Below, in pieces: positions 15,107 to 23,716 of a DNA stretch of 64,000 nucleotides (position 1 is the stretch's first letter; each line of letters starts with the position of its first letter). The notes beneath the pieces were generated by a model that saw only the letters and a list, made by a program, of their open reading frames with translations, had not been told where the DNA came from and made no database searches. The position numbers were made by a program, and so were the translations under genes. The stretch comes from DASUGC01 sp035606665 (lineage in GTDB: Bacteria > Acidobacteriota > Vicinamibacteria > Vicinamibacterales > SCN-69-37): assembly GCA_035606665.1 (NCBI GenBank), contig DATNEY010000033.1, positions 1 to 64,000 of the forward strand. The letters run 5' to 3'.

Positions 15107-15849
15107 CGCGGGTGTCCGAGCAGGAGCAGGAATTCGCGATTGCCTTCAGCGCCCGTGACGGGTGAAGGCTCGACCGCGAGCCGCTCCAATCCTATCCGAA
15201 GGGCCGCGCGCGTGACCTCGTCGATCACGCGTGAATGTACGGCGGGATCCGTCACGATGCCGCCCGCGCCGACGTCCGGGCGGCCGGCTTCGAATTGCGG
15301 CTTCACGAGCGCAACCACGCGGCCCCGAGGCCCGAGCAGTGGCGGCACGACCGGGAAGATCTGGGCCAGGGAGATGAAAGACACATCGATTGTGACGATG
15401 TCGAAGGCGCGAAGATCGGCTGGAAGATCGGCGGGAGTGAGATAACGCGCGTTCACGCCCTCGAGGCAGACCACGCGCGGATCCTGGCGGAGGCGCCAGT
15501 CGAGCTGGTTGTGGCCCACGTCGATTGCCACAACCCGTGCGGCGCCGCGGGTGAGCAATACGTCCGTGAAGCCGCCCGTCGAGGCGCCGATGTCGAGCGC
15601 CAGCGCCGACGTGACGTCGATCTGAAAAACGCTCAGGGCGTGGTCGAGTTTGAGGCCGCCGCGGCCGACCCATGGGTGATCGGGCTGGCGAAGTGTGATT
15701 TCGGCCTCGGGATCCACCTGCGCGCCGGCCTTGGTCACAGGCTGGCCGGCGACCTGCACATCGCCGGCCAGCAGCAGCGCGCGCGCACGTTCGCGCGACT
15801 GCGCGAGACCGCGGGTGACGAGGAGCTGATCGATTCGGACCTTTGACAC
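15103..15849 (-). CDS. TlyA-family rRNA (2'-O) methyltransferase
   Basis: 248 residues from GTG at 15849, one base after the ispA stop. N-terminal S4 RNA-binding domain (VRIDQLLVTRGLAQSRERAR) followed by an FtsJ-like SAM domain: LDIGASTGGFTDVLL (SAM loop), AIDVGHNQLDW, DVSFISL and LVKPQFEA. TlyA proteins 2'-O-methylate 16S/23S rRNA in actinobacteria; in other bacteria the function is inferred. Coupled on both sides within an ispA-tlyA-nadK run. Confidence 0.93.
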   Translation of the reverse strand: MSKVRIDQLLVTRGLAQSRERARALLLAGDVQVAGQPVTKAGAQVDPEAEITLRQPDHPWVGRGGLKLDHALSVFQIDVTSALALDIGASTGGFTDVLLTRGAARVVAIDVGHNQLDWRLRQDPRVVCLEGVNARYLTPADLPADLRAFDIVTIDVSFISLAQIFPVVPPLLGPRGRVVALVKPQFEAGRPDVGAGGIVTDPAVHSRVIDEVTRAALRIGLERLAVEPSPVTGAEGNREFLLLLGHPR

Positions 15850-15850
15850 G

Positions 15851-16813
15851 CTACGCCTGGCGCGTGAGACTCCACGCGGCGATTTCGGCGAGCCGGCCGC
15901 CGATGCCCTCGCCATCGAGCGCTGCGGTCGCGCGGGCAACACAGGCTGCCGCAAGTCTTCTTGATTCGGCAATTCCGTAGCGCGCCGGATAGGTGGGCTT
16001 GCCCGCTGCAGCGTCCTTGCCGGCGGTCTTGCCGAGGGACGCACTCGATCCCTCGACGTCCAGCACGTCGTCGATGATCTGAAACGCGAGGCCCAGCTCG
16101 CGCGCGTAGTCGTCGATCGCCGTCACCATCGGCGCCGCGCCGCCGGTCAGAATCGCTCCGGTCACGGCCGACGCGCGGATCAGCGCGCCCGTCTTGCGCG
16201 CATGCATGTCCTCGAGCGCGCGTGCATCGCTGATGTCGACGGCGGCGCCTGGCACTTTGCCGGCGGCGGCCAGGTCGATCGCCTGTCCGCCCACCATGCC
16301 CACCGCGCCGGCTGCCGAGGACAACACAGCGGACGCCCGCAACCTCAGCTGGGCGGGTGCTTCCGCGGATCCCGGAAGCGACGCCGGGGACGGGCTCGAC
16401 GCGAGCACGTTGAAGGCTTCGGTCAACAGTCCATCGCCGGCGAGGATGGCGAGGCCATCACCCGAAACCACGTGTAGCGTCGGCCTTCCGCGTCGCAGCG
16501 CGTCATCGTCCATCGCCGGCAGGTCGTCGTGGATCAGTGAGTACGAGTGGATCATTTCGATCGCGACGGCGGCGGGAAGTGCGCGGGCCCTGGCATCGGC
16601 CGCGCCGAGTCCGGTCCGTGCGCCGACGGCCTCTGCAGCGGCGAGGGTAATGCACGGGCGCAGCCGCTTGCCGCCGGCCATGACCGAGTAGCGCATGGCA
16701 TCGACGATCAGCGGCGGCGCCGCCAGCGCGGCGAGCACGCGTTCCAGGCCGGCGTCGGTACCGGTTCGGAGATCGGCGAGATAGGCCGCGAGCGAGTCGT
16801 CCGTGCCGCGCAC
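15851..16813 (-). CDS. ispA: Polyprenyl synthetase, probable farnesyl diphosphate synthase
   Basis: 320 residues. First aspartate-rich motif DDLPAMDDD with IHSYSLIHD before it, second motif QIIDDVLDVEG, plus GGKRLRPCI. It condenses allylic diphosphates with isopentenyl diphosphate. The short-chain (C15) assignment rests on length, on the FARM of type DDxPAMD-D-D, and on location beside xseB, the usual partner of ispA. Five bp separate it from xseB. Confidence 0.92.
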   Translation of the reverse strand: MRGTDDSLAAYLADLRTGTDAGLERVLAALAAPPLIVDAMRYSVMAGGKRLRPCITLAAAEAVGARTGLGAADARARALPAAVAIEMIHSYSLIHDDLPAMDDDALRRGRPTLHVVSGDGLAILAGDGLLTEAFNVLASSPSPASLPGSAEAPAQLRLRASAVLSSAAGAVGMVGGQAIDLAAAGKVPGAAVDISDARALEDMHARKTGALIRASAVTGAILTGGAAPMVTAIDDYARELGLAFQIIDDVLDVEGSSASLGKTAGKDAAAGKPTYPARYGIAESRRLAAACVARATAALDGEGIGGRLAEIAAWSLTRQA

Positions 16814-16818
16814 AGCGC

Positions 16819-17058
16819 CTACCGGTCGTCGTCGTTTCCGGCCAGATGGGACGCGTCGGAGAGCTCGCCGCGTTCGGACAGCACTTCGATGCGGCGCTGC
16901 GCGGCGCCGAGCTGATCGTGGCAGTAGCGCGAGAGCTCCACGCCGCGCTCGAAGAGCGCGAGCGATTTGTCCAGCGCGAGATCGCCGTCCTCGAGCTGTT
17001 TGACGATCTTCTCCAGCTCGGCGATCGCGGATTCGAAATCCTTGATGGATTGGGTCAT
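16819..17058 (-). CDS. xseB: Exodeoxyribonuclease VII small subunit
   Basis: 79 residues: FESAIAELEKIVKQLEDGDLALDKSLALFERGVEL is the family signature (split here as FESAIAELEKIVKQLEDGD and LALFERGVEL). It forms long helical pairs that coat the XseA large subunit. Starts 4 bp inside the end of xseA (ATGA). The acidic tail NDDDR is poorly conserved. Confidence 0.94.
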   Translation of the reverse strand: MTQSIKDFESAIAELEKIVKQLEDGDLALDKSLALFERGVELSRYCHDQLGAAQRRIEVLSERGELSDASHLAGNDDDR

Positions 17059-18449
17059 TGCGATGTCTTGCGTTCCTCGACGCGGCAGCCCAGCTCGCCC
17101 TCGGCGAGCGTCACGCGCACCCGCGTGCCCGGCTCGACTGCGGCTGCGGACCGAATGATACCCGTCCGCGCCTCGTTCCAGCAGAGCGCGTAGCCGCGAC
17201 CCAGCACCGCGAGCGGGCTCAGCGCATCGAGGCGGGCGGCGAGCGTCGCGGTCCGGCGTTCCGCCTGATGATGCCGGGCCGTGACGAGCGATCGGAGGCC
17301 GTGCTCGGCGGTCACCGTCCGGGCCCGCATGTCGCTGATAACACGATGGATGTCACGCCGTTCGAGCCTACGCCGGAGGACATCGAACGTCGCGATGGCG
17401 ATGCCGAGGTTGATGGACATCGCGCGCTCGAGCCGCGACGTCAGTTCCGAGCGATCGCGATCGCGCAGGGCAATCGTGACGGGCCACTGATCCAGCCGCA
17501 TCGCGAGCCGTTCCGCTCGTTGCGCCTTCGCCGTTGCCAGCCGCATCATCGTGGCGCGCAATCGCTCGGCGGCGCGATCGATCCGCGAGTAGAAGTTGTC
17601 CGCGCGATCGACCACGAGCTCCGCGGCATTCGACGGAGTCGCGGCCCGGAGGTCGGCGACGAAGTCGGCAATGGTGAAATCGATCTCGTGGCCGACCGCT
17701 GAGACCACGGGCACGGGACACGCGACGATCGCGCGGGCGAGCTGCTCGTCGTTGAACGCCCAGAGATCCTCGGCGGATCCGCCGCCACGACCGATGATCA
17801 CGACGTCGACATCGGGCACTCTGACGATGGCCCTCAACGCCCGAATCAGGTCCGAGGGCGCGTCGTCACCCTGGACGCGCGCAGGCCGAATCACGACGTT
17901 TGCGTTGGCGTGCCGGACGCTCAGAATCCGCAGAATGTCGCGCAGCGCGGCACCGTCGGCTGACGTTACGATTCCGATTCTCCGCGGCAGCACCGGCAGC
18001 GGGCGTTTGCGCGCCGCCTCGAACAATCCCTCCGCCTGCAGGCGCCGCTTCAGTTGTTCGAACGCCGCCTGCAGCGCGCCGAGCCCGTGCGGCTCCATCA
18101 CGTCGACGATGAGCTGGTACTCGCCGCGCACCTCGTACACGCTGATGCGCCCGCGCGCGACGATGCGCAGGCCGTCCTCGGCGCGGAACTTCAGCGCGCG
18201 CGCTTCCTTGCGGAACATGACGGCGCGAAGCTGTGAGTAGTCGTCCTTCAGCGTGAAGTAGATGTGGCCGCTCGACGCGGGGCGGCAGTTGGAAATCTCG
18301 CCCTCGACGGTGACCCCCTGGAAGTCGCCTTCAATCAGATGTTTGAGCTGTGCGTTCAGCTCGCTGACTGACAGCGGCGCGCGGCGCGGCCCTGGGACCT
18401 CGTCCTGGTCCTCGTCCTCAAACGGCAGGCCTTCCCAGTCAGAGTTCAT
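17055..18449 (-). CDS. xseA: Exodeoxyribonuclease VII large subunit
   Basis: 464 residues. N-terminal OB fold (VTVEGEISNCRPASSGHIYF), then the catalytic domain with GRISVYEVRGEYQLIV, LPRRIGIVTSADGAALRD, VIIGRGGGSAEDLWAFN and VSAVGHEIDFTIADFVAD, followed by a coiled-coil region and the C-terminal LGRGYALCWN. It degrades single-stranded DNA from both ends with XseB. The final 11 bp of ymdB overlap its start. Confidence 0.96.
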   Translation of the reverse strand: MNSDWEGLPFEDEDQDEVPGPRRAPLSVSELNAQLKHLIEGDFQGVTVEGEISNCRPASSGHIYFTLKDDYSQLRAVMFRKEARALKFRAEDGLRIVARGRISVYEVRGEYQLIVDVMEPHGLGALQAAFEQLKRRLQAEGLFEAARKRPLPVLPRRIGIVTSADGAALRDILRILSVRHANANVVIRPARVQGDDAPSDLIRALRAIVRVPDVDVVIIGRGGGSAEDLWAFNDEQLARAIVACPVPVVSAVGHEIDFTIADFVADLRAATPSNAAELVVDRADNFYSRIDRAAERLRATMMRLATAKAQRAERLAMRLDQWPVTIALRDRDRSELTSRLERAMSINLGIAIATFDVLRRRLERRDIHRVISDMRARTVTAEHGLRSLVTARHHQAERRTATLAARLDALSPLAVLGRGYALCWNEARTGIIRSAAAVEPGTRVRVTLAEGELGCRVEERKTSQ

Positions 18450-19239
18450 CCACGTGCTTCGCGGAGAGGTTCAGCCGCTCGATCGAATGCGCGCGCCCGG
18501 TCTGCTCGTCGGCCTTCACAAGCACGCCGTTCAGCCTCGGATTCTCGGTCGCGGTCTCGAATCGCTGCGGGAGCCCGGTGAGGAATCTCTGAATGATGGC
18601 GTTGCGTTCGACGCCGATGACTGAATCGTGGGGCCCGGTCATGCCGACGTCGGTGATGTAAGCCGTGCCCTGCGGCAACACGCGCTCGTCCGCGGTCTGC
18701 ACGTGTGTGTGCGTGCCGACGACGGCGGTCGCGCGGCCGTCGAGATGCCATCCCATCGCGACCTTTTCAGACGTGGCTTCCGCATGGAAGTCCACGAACA
18801 CGATCTTGGCGCGATCCTTCACGGCGGTCATCTCATCGACGATGACGCGGAACGGATCGTCGATCGCCGTCATGAAGACGCGTCCCATCGCGTTGATGAC
18901 GGCCACGGGCACGCCGTTCGTGGCGCGCGCAACGAAAGTACCGCGGCCAGGCGTTCCCGCAGGCATGTTCGCGGGCCGGAGCAGGCAGGGTTGCTCGGCG
19001 AAGTAGGGCAGGATCTCCTTCTTGTCCCACGTGTGATTGCCGCCCGTCATGACGTGAACGCCCCACGACATGAAATCGTCGGCGATGTCCGGAGTCACGC
19101 CAAACCCCGCGGCTGAATTCTCGACGTTGGCAATGACGAGATCGATGCCATGCCGATTGACGAGCGCTGGTACCGCGCGGCGTACAAGCTCCCGGCCAGG
19201 GCGCCCGACGATGTCGCCTATGAAGAGGAGTGTTGTCAC
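18439..19239 (-). CDS. ymdB: YmdB-family metallophosphoesterase
   Basis: 266 residues from the GTG at 19239. The calcineurin-like metal ligands are visible: LFIGDIVGRPGRE, NVENSAAGFG, GGNHTWDKKE, VDFHAEATSEK and GTHTHVQTAD with TDVGMTGPHDS. The family (TIGR00282) hydrolyses 2',3'-cyclic nucleotides in Bacillus. The start overlaps the stop of the upstream hsp20 gene (GTGA) and the 3' end overlaps xseA. Confidence 0.93.
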   Translation of the reverse strand: MTTLLFIGDIVGRPGRELVRRAVPALVNRHGIDLVIANVENSAAGFGVTPDIADDFMSWGVHVMTGGNHTWDKKEILPYFAEQPCLLRPANMPAGTPGRGTFVARATNGVPVAVINAMGRVFMTAIDDPFRVIVDEMTAVKDRAKIVFVDFHAEATSEKVAMGWHLDGRATAVVGTHTHVQTADERVLPQGTAYITDVGMTGPHDSVIGVERNAIIQRFLTGLPQRFETATENPRLNGVLVKADEQTGRAHSIERLNLSAKHVDEL

Positions 19240-19676
19240 GCGGGATCGACAGGAATGAGGTGCATGGCGCCGCGCCGTTCCTCCACGTGCGGCAGCACGA
19301 CGCGGAGTTCGCCTCCGGAAGTGGTGGCGCGCGCGCGCAGGGCGTCCACCGAAGACGAGATTCTCACGGCGCGCGCGAAACGACCGTAGCTTCGCTCGGC
19401 CAGGTGATACCGCACGCGGGGCTCGGACGGCGGCGCGAGCTTGGCCCCGACAACGAGCAAGGTGTCTCTCCGGACCGCGATGCGAATCGAGTCGGCCTTC
19501 ACGCCCGGAACGTCGAGGACGATCTCCAGCGCCGTTCGTGTCTCGAGGACGTCGAGCGGCGGCCGGCACTCCGCATTGAGCGTCGCCACGCCCGGGACTT
19601 CGCGATCGAGGGCAGCCAGAAGCTCCAGCGCATCCTCCGCAAGGTCAGCGGCTTCCTGTCCAAATCGCTGCGGCAC
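19236..19676 (-). CDS. Hsp20/alpha-crystallin family protein (divergent)
   Basis: 146 residues. A weak alpha-crystallin domain spans about 38-140: PPLDVLETRTALEIVLDVPG, IRIAVRRDTLLVVGAKL, and RSYGRFARAVRIS, equivalent to the EY..F.R.f.LP segment of Hsp20. The C-terminal IxI/V tail may be MHLIPV. Holdase-type chaperones prevent aggregation. It is divergently transcribed from a second, canonical hsp20 and is coupled to ymdB. Confidence 0.78.
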   Translation of the reverse strand: MPQRFGQEAADLAEDALELLAALDREVPGVATLNAECRPPLDVLETRTALEIVLDVPGVKADSIRIAVRRDTLLVVGAKLAPPSEPRVRYHLAERSYGRFARAVRISSSVDALRARATTSGGELRVVLPHVEERRGAMHLIPVDPA

Positions 19677-19754
19677 GACCCCATTCTATCGAGGCAGTCA
19701 GCCGTTCACTGATGAACACACTCGTTTCAGGCCGAAACAGGCGATATTAATATG

Positions 19755-19808
19755 AGTGTAATACACTTAGATTATATATTTGACAAGCACGCATATAGAA
19801 GCTAGCAT
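19755..19808 (+). promoter_or_regulatory. Promoter and palindrome upstream of hsp20
   Basis: TTGACA (19780-19785), 17-bp spacer, TAGCAT (19803-19808): a near-consensus housekeeping promoter. Just upstream, AGTGTA-A-TACACT (19755-19767) is a perfect 13-bp palindrome and so a candidate operator. The whole 19680-19840 gap is strikingly AT-rich compared with its surroundings and separates the two divergent hsp20 genes. Confidence 0.72.
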
Positions 19809-19854
19809 CTCTTCAGTGCCTGTGAATCGGAGTCAGAGGCAGGAGGAAATGACG

Positions 19855-20289
19855 ATGACATTGACCCGTTGGAGCCCAGTGCGCGACCTCGCCGCTGTCG
19901 AGGTCGACCTTCTCAATCGCATGTTCGAATCAGCGTGGGGCGGCGAATCATTCGCGCGCGCCGCGTGGGTGCCCGCCGTCGATATCTTCGAATCGCCGGA
20001 GAAGGACGTCGTGGTGAAAGTGGATCTTCCCGATGTGAAGCGGGAGGACATCAAGGTGACGTTCGAGAACAACGTGCTCGTGATCGAAGGGCAGCGCGAG
20101 ATTGTCGCGAACGTGGATCAGGATCGCTTCTATCGTTTCGAACGGGCGCACGGACAGTTCCGCCGGAGCTTCACGCTGCCGGCCACCGTCGATGCGTCGC
20201 GCGTCGATGCCAGCTATGCCGAGGGCGTGCTCACGGTGAAGCTGCCGCGTCGCGAGGAATCGAAGCCGAAGACGATCTCGGTTTCGTAG
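19855..20289 (+). CDS. Hsp20/alpha-crystallin small heat-shock protein
   Basis: 144 residues starting at the second ATG (19855), eight bases after AGGAGG (19841-19846); the promoter at 19780-19808 rules out more distal starts. The alpha-crystallin domain runs about 40-135: VPAVDIFESPEKDVVVKVDL, GVLTVKLPR and the FYRFERAHGQFRRSFTLP segment are canonical. The C-terminal KTISVS holds the IxV oligomerisation motif. A strong terminator follows at 20316. Confidence 0.95.
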   Translation: MTLTRWSPVRDLAAVEVDLLNRMFESAWGGESFARAAWVPAVDIFESPEKDVVVKVDLPDVKREDIKVTFENNVLVIEGQREIVANVDQDRFYRFERAHGQFRRSFTLPATVDASRVDASYAEGVLTVKLPRREESKPKTISVS

Positions 20290-20315
20290 GCCGCGTAAGT
20301 TGATGGCCGGATGGA

Positions 20316-20347
20316 GGCCGGGTCGCTATAAGACCCGGCCTTCGTTT
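20316..20347 (+). terminator. Terminator of hsp20, overlapping the gatA end
   Basis: GGCCGGGTC (20316-20324) and GACCCGGCC (20332-20340) form a perfect 9-bp stem with a 7-base loop, followed by TTCGTTT. The stop codon of convergent gatA (20326-20328) lies inside the loop, so the last gatA codons help form the structure. Confidence 0.88.
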
Positions 20348-21762
20348 GTACGCTCGAACGCAGCGGCGATCTGATACACGGTCGCGTCATCCCAGGCGCG
20401 GCCGGTAATCTGCAAACCAACCGGCAGTCTGCCGGCCGTGAGGCCGCAAGGGACACTGATTGCCGGCAGTCCCGCGAGCGACGGACCCACCGTAAACACG
20501 TCCGCCAGGTACATCTGAAGAGGATCGTCGAGCCGTTCTCCGAGTTTGAACGCCGGCGTCGGGCTCGTCGGCAGCGCGATGGCATCGACGTGCTCGAAGG
20601 CCCGCTCGAAGTCGCGCCGGATCAGCGTCCGTACCTGCTGTGCTTTGAGGTAGTACGCGTCGTAGTAGCCGGCCGAGAGCGCGTAGGTGCCGAGCATCAG
20701 CCGCCGCTTGACCTCTGCGCCAAAGCCGCGGCTGCGCGTTCCCGCGTAGAGTGCGGCGAGAGATCCGCCTTCGACACGCGCGCCGTATCGGACGCCGTCG
20801 TACCGCGCGAGATTCGAGCTCGCCTCCGCCGTGGCGACCAGGTAGTAGACCGCGATCGCGTGCTCGCTATGCGTCAACTCGACCGCCCGTACCGAGGCGC
20901 CGGAGGCCGCGAGCGCTGAAAGCGCGCGTTCGAAGGCGGCGCTGACCTCCGCATCGACGCCACGCTCCAGCAGGTGGCGCGGTACGCCGATCCGAAGGCC
21001 TTCGACGCCACGATCGATCTTCGACGAGCACGGTGCGGCTGCATGCGTTCCGCATGTGGCGTCTCGCGGATCGGGACCGTCGATGACGTCCTGAACCAGT
21101 GCCGCGTCCGCTACTGTTCTTGCGAACGGACCGATCTGATCCAGGGACGATGCGAACGCGAGGAGACCGTAACGCGACACGCGGCCATATGTCGGCTTGG
21201 CGCCGACGACGCCGCAGAGCGCCGCGGGCTGTCTCACCGATCCGCCGGTGTCGGACCCGAGGGCGATGGGCGTGAACCGCGCCGCCACCGACACGGCGGA
21301 TCCGCCGCTGGACCCACCCGGAATCCGCTCGGGATCCCAGGGATTCCGCGACGGTCCGAACGCGGAGTGCTCCGTCGAGGATCCCATCGCGAACTCGTCG
21401 CAATTGGTCTTGCCGATGACAACCGCGCCCTCGGCTTCGAGCCGTTCGACGGCGGTGGCGTTGTACGGCGGCGCATAGTCTCCCAGGATCCGCGACCCTG
21501 CCGTAGTCTTCATCCCACGCACGCACAGGTTGTCTTTGAGCGCCACCGGCACGCCATGCAGGCGGCCGCGTCTGTCGCCGGACGTGTCGAGCTGGCGGGC
21601 CCGCGCCAGGGCGCGATCGCCGGCGACGGTCAGGAACGCATGCAACTTCCGGTCTTCCGCGGCGATCGCATCGAGCGCGGATTGCACCGCCGCTTCGGCG
21701 CTCGTCTCGCCGCGTTCGATGGCCGCGCGTAGATCGTGGGCGGAGAGGCTGCGCAAATCCAT
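20326..21762 (-). CDS. gatA: Aspartyl/glutamyl-tRNA amidotransferase subunit A
   Basis: 478 residues. The amidase-signature triad is present with family spacing: Lys76 (PVALKDN), cis-Ser151 (GGSSGGSA) and nucleophile Ser175 (GSDTGGSVRQPA). GatA releases ammonia from glutamine for GatB to amidate Glu-tRNA-Gln or Asp-tRNA-Asn. YGLLAFASSLDQIGP and the C-terminal PALSLPCG-like region are typical. It follows gatC by 5 bp; gatB is not in the window. Confidence 0.96.
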   Translation of the reverse strand: MDLRSLSAHDLRAAIERGETSAEAAVQSALDAIAAEDRKLHAFLTVAGDRALARARQLDTSGDRRGRLHGVPVALKDNLCVRGMKTTAGSRILGDYAPPYNATAVERLEAEGAVVIGKTNCDEFAMGSSTEHSAFGPSRNPWDPERIPGGSSGGSAVSVAARFTPIALGSDTGGSVRQPAALCGVVGAKPTYGRVSRYGLLAFASSLDQIGPFARTVADAALVQDVIDGPDPRDATCGTHAAAPCSSKIDRGVEGLRIGVPRHLLERGVDAEVSAAFERALSALAASGASVRAVELTHSEHAIAVYYLVATAEASSNLARYDGVRYGARVEGGSLAALYAGTRSRGFGAEVKRRLMLGTYALSAGYYDAYYLKAQQVRTLIRRDFERAFEHVDAIALPTSPTPAFKLGERLDDPLQMYLADVFTVGPSLAGLPAISVPCGLTAGRLPVGLQITGRAWDDATVYQIAAAFERTNEGRVL

Positions 21763-21767
21763 CGCGA

Positions 21768-22058
21768 TCAGAGAACCTTCGGCACCCGGAAGAGCCCGGC
21801 GTCAACGTTGGCGTCGGGCGCCTGTTCGAGCACGGCGTGGCGATCGAGCGGGTCGACGGGGGAGTCGGCACGCAGGGGTGAGACCGCCACGCCTGCGTGC
21901 GGCGGTACGTTCGTCGTGTCCACGCGCTGAACGCTCGTGGCGTAATCGAGAATCGAGCTGAGCTGCTCGGCAAACCTGGGCGCATCGCCGGGTTCGATCG
22001 CGAGCCGCGCGAGCTCGGCGATCCGTTCGACATCCGCGCGCGTGAGCTGTGATCCCAT
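21768..22058 (-). CDS. gatC: Aspartyl/glutamyl-tRNA amidotransferase subunit C
   Basis: 96 residues: VERIAELARLAIEP, LSSILDYATSVQRVDT and the tail LFRVPKVL match GatC, the small clamp that stabilises the GatA-GatB interface. It is immediately upstream of gatA. Divergent from the nuclease gene, with about 50 bp between. Confidence 0.94.
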   Translation of the reverse strand: MGSQLTRADVERIAELARLAIEPGDAPRFAEQLSSILDYATSVQRVDTTNVPPHAGVAVSPLRADSPVDPLDRHAVLEQAPDANVDAGLFRVPKVL

Positions 22059-22111
22059 GACGGCCGGATGCTAGCATGGCGCAACGACGCTCTTTGCGAG
22101 GTGAGGTGTCC

Positions 22112-23011
22112 ATGCGCGCGATCGCCGCGGCCGTAGTTGCCGCCCTGCTTCTTTTCTGGCCGGTCTCGACCCGTGCCTGGGGGCTGGACGTTCATCGGAT
22201 GATCACGAAGCGCGCGATCGCCGGATTGCCGGTCGGCCTGCGCGCGTTCTACACCGCGCGCGCTGATTTCATCAGCGAACACGCGGTCGATCCCGACATG
22301 TGGCGCCTCGTCGGTCTCAAAGGCGAACTCGGCGAGGAGGATCCCAACCACTTTCTCGACATTGATGGCCTCGGCGATCCGCGCCCGTTCAAGGGCGTGC
22401 CTCGCGATTGGAACGCGTACGTGGCCAAATACGGCGCCGAGCTCGCGAATCGCACCGGCCGCGTGCCATGGCGGGCGGAAGAGATCTACAAGAAGCTTGT
22501 TGAACGGTTTCAGGAGGCCGCAAAGAACCCGAACGGCTTCGGTGCTGAGAACGCGGCGTATCTTTCGGCGATCATCTCCCACTACATAGAGGACGCGCAC
22601 CAGCCGTTTCACAGCGTGGCGAGCTACGACGGTCAGGCCACGAACCAGCGTGGCATCCACGCGCGTTTCGAAAACGACCTGGTCCTGCGCAACGTCGCGA
22701 CGCTGAAGCTCGCGCCGGTGGTCATCCATCCCGTTCCCAACGTGAAGGACTTCATTTTCGATGCCCTCATTTCCGGCGAGGCGCTTGTGCAGTCGATCCT
22801 TGACGCGGACAAGAAGGCGATCGAGGGGCGGGAGTTCTACGACGACGTGTACTTCGCTACGTTCCTCAAAGGCACGCGCGCCGCGGTCGAGCGCCGGATG
22901 AGCGAGGCGGCCAGCGGTGTCGCCAGTGTCATTACGGCCGCCTGGACCGAGGCCGGCAAGCCTGCGTTGCCCGTGAAGAGGACCGCGGCACCGGTCCGGA
23001 TCCGCCGTTAG
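22112..23011 (+). CDS. Exported S1/P1-type zinc nuclease-like protein
   Basis: 299 residues with a signal peptide that would leave Trp as the mature N terminus (TRA-WGLDVHRMI), the hallmark of the S1/P1 nuclease and phospholipase C fold where the terminal Trp binds zinc. Further ligands are plausible in DPDMWR, EDPNHFLDID and HYIEDAHQPFHSV (H, D, H). The exact substrate (nucleic acid or phospholipid) is not clear. The ATG at 22112 follows GAGGTG. Periplasmic or secreted. Confidence 0.8.
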   Translation: MRAIAAAVVAALLLFWPVSTRAWGLDVHRMITKRAIAGLPVGLRAFYTARADFISEHAVDPDMWRLVGLKGELGEEDPNHFLDIDGLGDPRPFKGVPRDWNAYVAKYGAELANRTGRVPWRAEEIYKKLVERFQEAAKNPNGFGAENAAYLSAIISHYIEDAHQPFHSVASYDGQATNQRGIHARFENDLVLRNVATLKLAPVVIHPVPNVKDFIFDALISGEALVQSILDADKKAIEGREFYDDVYFATFLKGTRAAVERRMSEAASGVASVITAAWTEAGKPALPVKRTAAPVRIRR

Positions 23012-23025
23012 CCCTTCGCCGCTCG

Positions 23026-23703
23026 ATGCAGGTCTATCTCGTCCCCGTCGGTGCGAAGCGCCATCACCTGTACGTCGAAATCGACGACGACGAGGAGACC
23101 GGCACCGCGGCGACTGAGCCGCCGCGGGGATGGATTGGAAGGCAAATGTCGCGCTTCCGCGCGATGCTTGCCGAGGCCGAGGCTGAACGGCGCCGGACCG
23201 AGCGCGGCGAAACCGTCAAGTCCTCGGGTCTCTGGAAGTGGATCCTCCGGAAGATCGCCGAAACCATCGCCGAGCAGCGCCTGCTGTGGCACTTGCGCGG
23301 CGAAACGGCGGTCGACCTTCGCTACCCGCCGGATCTCGGCGCGGACGGCGCCCTCAAGGAAGTACGTGAGGAATTCGCGCGGGACAGCGCGAAGCACCTG
23401 CGCTGGCTGGTGATCGACGGTCTCCTCGTCGCTATTACCGGGCCGCTCTTCTTCTTCGTGCCCGGACCCAACGTCATCTCGTGGTACTTCACGTTCAGGG
23501 CGGTGGCGCACTTTCTTTCCTGGCGTGGCGCGCGAAAGGGACGCAGCGTCATCGACTGGCGGCCGGAGATGTGCCCGCCGCTCGCGGACGTGCGGCTCGC
23601 GATTCAGCTGCCGGCGGCGGACCGCCGCAAGCGCCTCGAGGCGATTTCCACCGCGCTCGGCCTCAAACATTTCACCGGCTTCGTCGAACGCGTGTCGTCG
23701 TGA
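23026..23703 (+). CDS. Mitochondrial KHE1-like (K+-H+ exchange-related) protein
   Basis: 225 residues. MQVYLVPVGAKRHHLYVE and GPLFFFVPGPNVISWYFTFR with a hydrophobic segment (about 128-150) recall the Mit_KHE1 family known from mitochondria and some bacteria. The charged middle (AEAEAERRRTER) is probably helical. Function in bacteria is not established. It follows the nuclease gene by 14 bp and precedes lpxD by 13 bp, so it is probably co-transcribed. Confidence 0.65.
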   Translation: MQVYLVPVGAKRHHLYVEIDDDEETGTAATEPPRGWIGRQMSRFRAMLAEAEAERRRTERGETVKSSGLWKWILRKIAETIAEQRLLWHLRGETAVDLRYPPDLGADGALKEVREEFARDSAKHLRWLVIDGLLVAITGPLFFFVPGPNVISWYFTFRAVAHFLSWRGARKGRSVIDWRPEMCPPLADVRLAIQLPAADRRKRLEAISTALGLKHFTGFVERVSS

Positions 23704-23716
23704 TTGTTATACTCGC

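Noticed and set aside
20867..22729. 620-codon minus-strand reading frame
   Set aside because: Overlaps gatA, gatC and the start of the nuclease gene in other frames or strands; Arg-rich shadow composition.
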